A stretch of DNA of 64,000 bases, taken from NCBI GenBank assembly GCA_032622095.1, contig CP136061.1, forward strand, positions 264,648,077 through 264,712,076, in the 5' to 3' direction. Below the pieces are notes generated by a model, which worked only from the letters and a program-made list of their open reading frames with translations, was not told the origin of the DNA and did not search any database. This DNA comes from Siphonodentalium dalli (taxonomy: Eukaryota; Mollusca; Scaphopoda; Gadilida; Siphonodentaliidae). Position 1 is the stretch's first letter, and every line of letters begins with the position of its first letter. The position numbers were made by a program, and so were the translations under genes. Positions 56,761 to 64,000 of this stretch are shown in pieces.

Positions 56761-58888
56761 TAATTCTCAACTATTTCTCTTTGTTCGAATTTTTTATTTT
56801 TTTTCAAAAAAACCTTCAGTTTAGCAACAATATTATGATCATATATTTGATCCGCTTCCTGTTCCGATAGATTTAACATAACAACGCAAGTTGGTATGGA
56901 CACCATATACGATGAAAACAATTCATTTAAAAGTAAATACAATATATATAAATAAATCACAAATTTAACACTGAAACACGGGGGAGTTAGTATGAATTTA
57001 TACTAATTACACAAGCTTATAATACATTGCCATCGATATACAAACATGTTCCATTGTCAAAGTCTTTATAAATTATATTATAATATAAACTTTTAACTGC
57101 AATTTGCAAATCTGAGAGTGAGATTCTGATGATTACTTATTTACTAGGAATATAACAAAACCTATAGGACTAGTAAATAAGTAATAAAATAGTTACTCCT
57201 ATGAATCTGAGTCAATGTTCAACATAATGTCCTTTTATGGCATCTCTGCAATGGGAATATCTCTAACATTAGCCTAACAGCCAGTGATTGAGTGAATATC
57301 ATTGAAATTTGAAATCTAGTTATTAATAATTAATATTCTAGATTTCATGCATTGTAAGTTAGTAACGGTTTAGGTGTTTATTAATAACCCTTTACATACT
57401 AAAGCATCATTGATGAGTAGTTAACCCACAGGAAATATTCAGATAATAGTTCACCAAAAGACCATACATTTTCCTCAATAAATCAATAGGGCTCTTTGCA
57501 GCTTCTTGTGAACTTCTATTTATCTGTTGTCTGCTTTTATCACATTAATACCCCCCTAATCAATAATAGACCATTCCTATGTACTCGTTTGATATATTAC
57601 GGGTTAAACAACCGAATGGTGGTTGTGAAAGTTTCCTACATAGTCCTGGGTCCTGAACAAAATCTATAAAGACTATCCACTCTGTGTAAAATTCTGTCAT
57701 TTTGCCAGACTAGCAGCCCACTATATAGGCCCTCACCCCACCCCCACCCCCAATTGTTTCTCAAAAAAAAATATTGGGATGAATTCATTTCCCCCCAATA
57801 CTGTATTAATATTAAATAATTGTTCAGGTAATTATAAGCTCTTCAATTATATTTAAATAAAATATTGCCTATATAAGATAGCACTATCAATTACAATATG
57901 GTACCTCAGACTTTGCTTCAGAATAAGGTAAATTAAAGCACATATAACATTATGTACCGGTACTCATCCTCCATTGTTGAATGGACCGAACACTTGATCT
58001 GTTTCTATTTTAAATGTCAATATCTCAGATTTTTAGAACATTTGAACAGGAGCTGTTCATCTTATTGAAAACAGTAGGCATACACAGTCTGAGCATGATT
58101 TCATAAATTATATTGGTTCAAATAGTCATGAATTGGCGAAAAATTTACTTTTTCTAATAATTTTTTGTTTTTAATTCTCCCTACCGAACTGGGAACAAAT
58201 GGCAGTTTGCATGGCAAACCAACATACTTCTGGAAAAGTGTTCATTTGATACTAAATATGCAGTCTCTGAACCATCCAGCCATCTCGACCCTTTATGATA
58301 ATTTTTATCAAATTTTGTTTTGGGGTTTGTCAGACACCACCTGACAGAGTGATCATCATCATGAATGTATGACTATTATTAATAAGATTTAAATTTGTGT
58401 GATAATATAAATTTGGGAATAAATTGAATAAATTAGTTTTGTTCATTCTCATAATTGTGTGGATCATCTAGGTTTAGATTTGGTGTACCCAAGTGAACAT
58501 TGGTCAGAACACAGTACCCAGGGCCATATGCAGAGCTGGTAAAAGTGTTCAACAGTTGACAATATAGCACCTGACAGCATAAGAGCAACAATTAGATATT
58601 TTAGACAGCAATTGGCCAGGTTAAAATTGATCTATCAGATGTTCTCATAGGTTAATTTTCGAACTATTAAATTTTTTTTCACACCAAAAGTTGAATATTT
58701 CCCTTCTTTTAGACTGAAATGGTCATCAGATGAAAAGTTAGGTTGGAAATGTTCAAGTTTAATTAGAGGGGGCGGGGGGGGGGGGGGTCCAATCCCAGAT
58801 TGCCATGAAATAAATAAGCAAATCCCAGTTCCCAAGAAAAAAATATGCCATTTCCCAGTTTGGAAAGTATGTGAAGTTTACAGCTACA
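56761..58888. other. Gene-free stretch with small palindromes
   Basis: Small inverted repeats at 57132-57186 (GATTACTTATTTACTAG and complement) and 57320-57352 (GAAATCTAG and complement), and a family G-like segment at 57425-57592. C-rich run near 57732-57752 and G run at 58774-58787. No gene recognised. Confidence 0.45.
57425..57592. mobile_element. Family G-like element
   Basis: AGGAAATATTCAGATAATAG near the start and CCCCCCTAATCAATAATAGA near the end align with 33871-34012. Confidence 0.55.
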
Positions 58889-58892
58889 TTAA

Positions 58893-59092
58893 CCCTTCCA
58901 TGACAGGAGCTTCCTGAAATTTTGCGAAAACCTTGTGCTAATGCATTCTCTTATTTGTGCGAGTCTAACAATATTTTCCTTGACCTTGTAAGCCAGTGCA
59001 TTCTCTTATATATGGGAGACTCGCATATATAAGAGAATTCACTCACACATGATCTTTGATGCTGCACCAGCACAGCTCCCGTCATGAAATGG
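58893..59092. mobile_element. TTAA MITE related to 16882-17490
   Basis: TTAA at 58889-58892 and 59093-59096. Starts CCCTTCCATGACAGGAGC and ends GCTCCCGTCATGAAATGG. Contains a partial module (about 58940-58962) and a degenerate one (about 58991-59040) built on GCATTCTCTTATATATG, plus GCTGCACCAGCACAGC as in the 17-kb units. Confidence 0.85.
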
Positions 59093-59096
59093 TTAA

Positions 59097-60320
59097 GATA
59101 GCGATTGAATGGTGAAAATCCAGGTTCACTCCAAAGAGCAACTCCCTCATCATCCAATCTCTTGATCCCTATATATCTCAATCGCTGTGTGTCTAAAAGT
59201 CAAAAGGGTTTTGAATTATTAAAGATTCAGGAATGTATCTGTGAATCTCGTTAACATATCAGATTATGATAGCTATTCAAATTAATTATGCTGATGCCAA
59301 ACTGGGCAAGGGATGAATAATTAGTATTGTGCAAGCAGACTTTCCAGTTTCTTTGCGGCATGTGGGGAAAAAAATGCTAACTGTTTTATGTATCTGACCA
59401 AATACTTGAACAACTTCAAGATAGAGAAAAAGAATGAGCCAAACAAAAACTGAAATGGAGTTAAAATAATTTATTATCTATAATAATAAACAGAATGAAT
59501 TTAAATATATGGACAAATTTGTTCTTATACCAATCATAATTATCGCATAAATAGCATGTTATTGTCAAGATCACACGCCTTGTTAGTAAACAAAAGCCAT
59601 ATTATGATACAATACAGTACATAAATAGTGTGCGATACGCAAAACATACAAAAGCGGGGAGACCCCACTACTTCAACTTTGGTTAAAATTGCCAGCAAAT
59701 TATTTACAACATACCAATATAGTGTTTGTTAATGCTTGCCAATCAAGATTTTGGTGCAGAATGGGTCACCACGAATCGCTCTCTCAAAAAAATTGCCACT
59801 GTATTGAGTGTTTTGCTTATCACACACTCTTAACGTGTTGTATATAAACAAAAGTGGTGTTTGTTTTGTGGATAATATAACACTGATACTATCATTATAT
59901 TATACTATTATTAATTTATTCTTGAGAAAATTCATAATTTGGTAACTTTATTTCTAAGTTATAACCCACAATGAAGGCCATCTGTGTCTTTAAACAAACA
60001 TGAGGTCAGTAAATGTTTTCTGAACAAAGATCAATAGTTGATTTATGTAAAATATGTATATATTTTACATGTAGCAATAAGTTTTATTATATTTAGCAGG
60101 GATAATGCAGACAGCAAGTTATGATATGATTATCTAACCAATAGACATATGAAGTGATAATTCCACAGCCAGTTTTAGGGGCGGGGCATTGCTGTTGTAA
60201 ACTAGAGGTGTGATTGTCCCAATGCGACCAAGGACCCCCCCCCGGAAACACTAAGATGTTTCACATGTCAGTAAACAATTAGTTAAAATAATAAAATAAC
60301 AGATTCCCATTGCAGGTGCA
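59097..60320. other. Gene-free stretch
   Basis: AT-rich DNA without a recognisable gene. Confidence 0.5.
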
Positions 60321-60322
60321 CA

Positions 60323-60342
60323 ACCCTAACCCCTAACCCTTA
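60323..60342. repeat. Short telomere-like tract
   Basis: About three units of CCCTAA-type sequence (ACCCTAACCCCTAACCC). Too short and degenerate to be a telomere; it may be a chance or healed interstitial site. Confidence 0.5.
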
Positions 60343-60353
60343 TCCTAAACCTA

Positions 60354-60564
60354 TTGACCAAAAATTGTAGGAATAAAAGCTCGGACAAAATTATGCATGT
60401 TGCGAAAGTGTTCTAAGTCGAAAAAGGGGAGTAACTCCACACAAAAAAGTCGGGCAGACTTCATAATCGCAGTGCACATGTTCCCATGGTACTAAATATA
60501 TATGCCAAGTTTAAAAAACATTGACCTAAAAATGTAGGAATAAAAGCTCGGACAAAATTATGTA
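60354..60564. repeat. Direct repeat of about 44 bp inside a dispersed element
   Basis: TTGACCAAAAATTGTAGGAA, then TAAAAGCTCGGACAAAATTA, at 60354-60397 recurs at 60521-60564. The spacer has GGGGAGTAACTCCAC and GCCAAGTTTAAAA, a style seen in dispersed repeats of molluscs (from general familiarity). Confidence 0.75.
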
Positions 60565-60639
60565 GATATGACAAGAAACGTGGTCAAATTTTGTTTGGTA
60601 CCCATATTTCTAGGGGCTAATTGCTAAGTGCAACTGAAT

Positions 60640-63600
60640 CAAGAAAAAAGAGTATCAAACCGTATTCTAGCATTGCTAAGATACTAAACTGCTAATAAAT
60701 GAAAACAAATGAAGAAAATAGAGTTCTAAACTGGGCTCTAGCACTTCTAAGCTGCTAATAAATGAAAAAGTTATAACATGTGAATTTTAAAACCAATTCC
60801 AGCGGTGCTATGCTGCTAAACTGCTAACGAATGAAAAAATGAAAGAAAACGGAGTTTTAAAAGGTCTCTAGGACTGCTAAAGTGCTGACGCATTAAAAAT
60901 AAATGGTTCAAACTGAATTCTAGCGGCGCTATGCTGCAAAACTGCTAATGAATGAAAATATTAAAAAAAGAGTTTCAAACTGAATTCTAGCGGCGCTATG
61001 CTGCTAATCTGCTAAGGAATGAAAATATTAAAAAAGAGAGTTTCAAACTGAATTCTAGCGGTGCTATGCTGCTAAACTGCTAACGAATGAAAAAATGAAA
61101 GAAAATGGAGTTTTAAAAGGGCTCTAGGACAGCTAAACTGCTAATGCATTAAGAAATAAATGGTTCACACTGGATTCTAGCGGTGCTATGCTGCAAAACT
61201 GCTAAGGAATGAAAATGTTAACAAAGAGAGTTTCAAACTGAATTCTAGCAGTGCTACGCTGCTAAACTGCTAAGGAATGAAAATATTAAAAAAAGTGTTT
61301 CAAACTGAATTCTAGCGGCGCTATGCTGCTAAGGAATAAAAATATTAAAAAAGAGTTTCAAACTGAATTCTAGCGGTGCTATGCTGCTAAACTGCTAAAG
61401 AATGAAAATGTTAACATAGAGAGTTTCAAACTGAATTCTAGCAGTGCTACGCTGCTAAATTGCTAAGGAATGAAAATATTAAAAAAGAGTGTTTCAAACT
61501 GAATTATAGCGGTACTATGCTGCTAAGGAATAAAAATATTAAAAAAGAGAGTTTCAAACTGAAGTCTAGTTGTGCTATGCTGCTAAACTGCTAAGGAATG
61601 AAAATGTTAACAAAGACAGTTTCAAACTGAATTCTAGCAGTGCTACGCTGCTAATCTGCTAACGAATGAAAAAATGAAAGAAAATGGAGTTTTAAAAGGG
61701 CTCTAGGACAGCTAAACTGCTAATGCATTAAGAAATAAATGGTTCACACTGGATTCTAGCAGTGCTACGCTGCTAAACTGCTAAGGAATGAAAATATTAA
61801 AAAAGAGAGTCTCAAACTGAATTCTAGCGGTGCTATGCTGCTAAACTGCTAACGAATGAAAACATGAAAGAAAATGGAGTTTTAAAAGGGCTCTAGGACA
61901 GCTAAACTGCTAATGCATTAAGAAATAAATGGTTCACACTGGATTCTAGCGGTGCTACGCTGCTAAACTGCTAAGGAATGAAAATATTAAAAAAGAGAGT
62001 TTCAAACTGAATTCTAGCAGTGCTACGCTGCTAATCTGCTAACGAATGAAAAAATGAAAGAAAATGGAGTTTTAAAAGGGCTCTAGGACAGCTAAACTGC
62101 TAATGCATTAAGAAATAAATGGTTCACACTGGATTCTAGCAGTGCTACGCTGCTAAACTGCTAAGGAATGAAAATATTAAAAAAGAGAGTTTCAAACTGA
62201 ATTCTAGCAGTGCTACGCTGCTAATCTGCTAACGAATGAAAAAATGAAAGAAAATGGAGTTTTAAAAGGGCTCTAGGACAGCTAAACTGCTAATGCATTA
62301 AGAAATAAATGGTTCACACTGGATTCTAGCAGTGCTACGCTGCTAAACTGCTAAGGAATGAAAATATTAAAAAAGAGAGTCTCAAACTGAATTCTAGCGG
62401 TGCTATGCTGCTAAACTGCTAACGAATGAAAACATGAAAGAAAATGGAGTTTTAAAAGGGCTCTAGGACAGCTAAACTGCTAATGCATTAAGAAATAAAT
62501 GGTTCACACTGGATTCTAGCGGTGCTACGCTGCTAAACTGCTAAGGAATGAAAATATTAAAAAAAGAGTTTCAAACTGAATTCTAGCGGTGCTATGCTGC
62601 TAAACTGCTAACGAATGAAAACATGAAAGAAAATGGAGTTTTAAAAGGGCTCTAGGACAGCTAAACTGCTAATGCATTAAGAAATAAATGGTTCACACTG
62701 GATTCTAGCGGTGCTACGCTGCTAAACTGCTAAGGAATGAAAATATTAAAAAAAGAGTTTCAAACTGAATTCTAGCGGTGCTATGCTGCTAAACTGCTCA
62801 CGAATGAAAACATGAAAGAAAATGGAGTTTTAAAAGGGCTCTAGGACAGCTAAACTGCTAATGCATTAAGAAATAAATGGTTCACACTGGATTCTAGCGG
62901 TGCTACGCTGCTAAACTGCTAAGGAATGAAAATATTAAAAAAAGAGTTTCAAACTGAATTCTAGCAGTGCTACGCTGCTAAACTGCTAAGGAATGAAAAT
63001 ATTAAAAAAGAGAGTTTCAAACTGAATTCTAGCAGTGCTACGCTGCTAATCTGCTAACGAATGAAAAAATGAAAGAAAATGGAGTTTTAAAAGGGCTCTA
63101 GGACAGCTAAACTGCTAATGCATTAAGAAATAAATGGTTCACACTGGATTCTAGCAGTGCTACGCTGCTAAACTGCTAAGGAATGAAAATATTAAAAAAG
63201 AGAGTTTCAAACTGAATTCTAGCAGTGCTACGCTGCTAATCTGCTAACGAATGAAAAAATGAAAGAAAATGGAGTTTTAAAAGGGCTCTAGGACAGCTAA
63301 ACTGCTAATGCATTAAGAAATAAATGGTTCACACTGGATTCTAGCAGTGCTACGCTGCTAAACTGCTAAGGAATGAAAATATTAAAAAAGAGAGTCTCAA
63401 ACTGAATTCTAGCGGTGCTATGCTGCTAAACTGCTAACGAATGAAAACATGAAAGAAAATGGAGTTTTAAAAGGGCTCTAGGACAGCTAAACTGCTAATG
63501 CATTAAGAAATAAATGGTTCACACTGGATTCTAGCGGTGCTACGCTGCTAAACTGCTAAGGAATGAAAATATTAAAAAAAGAGTTTCAAACTGAATTCTA

Positions 63601-64000
63601 GCAGTGCTACGCTGCTAAACTGCTAAGGAATGAAAATATTAAAAAAGAGAGTTTCAAACTGAATTCTAGCAGTGCTACGCTGCTAATCTGCTAACGAATG
63701 AAAAAATGAAAGAAAATGGAGTTTTAAAAGGGCTCTAGGACAGCTAAACTGCTAATGCATTAAGAAATAAATGGTTCACACTGGATTCTAGCAGTGCTAC
63801 GCTGCTAAACTGCTAAGGAATGAAAATATTAAAAAAGAGAGTCTCAAACTGAATTCTAGCGGTGCTATGCTGCTAAACTGCTAACGAATGAAAACATGAA
63901 AGAAAATGGAGTTTTAAAAGGGCTCTAGGACAGCTAAACTGCTAATGCATTAAGAAATAAATGGTTCACACTGGATTCTAGCGGTGCTATGCTGCAAAAC
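60640..64000. repeat. Satellite array with a 190-bp higher-order unit
   Basis: Three subunit types (about 67, 68 and 54 bp) share GCTGCTAAACTGCTAA. The 54-bp subunit marker CTCTAGGACA occurs at 61701, 61891, 62081, 62271, 62461, 62650, 62839, 63096, 63286, 63476, 63733 and 63923. Spacing is 189-190 bp, or 257 bp where the 67-bp subunit is doubled. The left 1 kb is more degenerate and irregular, as expected for an array edge. The array continues beyond the window. No frame is open. Confidence 0.97.

Noticed and set aside
60323-60342. Telomere
   Set aside because: Only about three degenerate CCCTAA units, inside ordinary sequence.
60640-64000. CRISPR-like array
   Set aside because: Units are contiguous with no unique spacers, in a eukaryotic setting; it is a satellite.

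Overview
The window is repeat-dominated, AT-rich animal DNA. No prokaryotic gene organisation is visible. The content (one metazoan-type bHLH gene, non-LTR retrotransposon remains, a tRNA-derived SINE, a Helitron, dense foldback MITEs, minisatellites and a satellite) points to an invertebrate. A bivalve or other mollusc is my best guess, from the style of the repeat families at 19.9-21.1 kb and 60.35-60.57 kb; this is inference, not proof.

Layout. 1-8.74 kb is a nested, diverged inverted-repeat complex. Its left arm is interrupted by a 5'-truncated LINE (about 315-1657, minus strand) and by a 2.3-kb insert holding a foldback hairpin and a broken SGNH-hydrolase ORF. 9.5-27.4 kb is packed with short foldback elements of at least six families, a 27-bp minisatellite and an 8-unit tandem block. 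27.8-33.9 kb is a region bounded by inverted arms; it contains a frameshifted LINE reverse transcriptase (29.8-31.8 kb), and its right arm has expanded into a 22-bp minisatellite. 34-39.4 kb holds nested MITEs, a 61-bp tandem array and a complete non-autonomous Helitron (36556-37443). 39552-40016 (minus strand) is the one convincing host gene, a single-exon achaete-scute-like bHLH factor with a TATA box. 42.2-43.3 kb is a 32-bp minisatellite. 43.36-45.25 kb is an inverted-repeat element with a perfect 314-bp tandem duplication. 45.3-60.6 kb is mostly gene-free with MITEs, a truncated LINE (51.7-52.7 kb, minus strand) and a SINE with a visible 9-bp target duplication. 60.64 kb to the end is a higher-order satellite that runs out of the window.

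The most notable structural signal is a nearly invariant 67-bp hairpin, with its flanks, that occurs about 16 times. It sits inside elements with TA-type insertion junctions and also inside elements with TTAA-type junctions, so it behaves as a module shared between unrelated MITE backbones. The window also preserves an empty site for one TTAA element (34182-34185) and two TTAA elements that abut at one shared TTAA (26571-26574).

The genes do not form a pathway. Apart from the bHLH gene, everything recognisable is mobile or tandemly repeated DNA, and the protein-like ORFs in the tandem arrays should not be read as genes.
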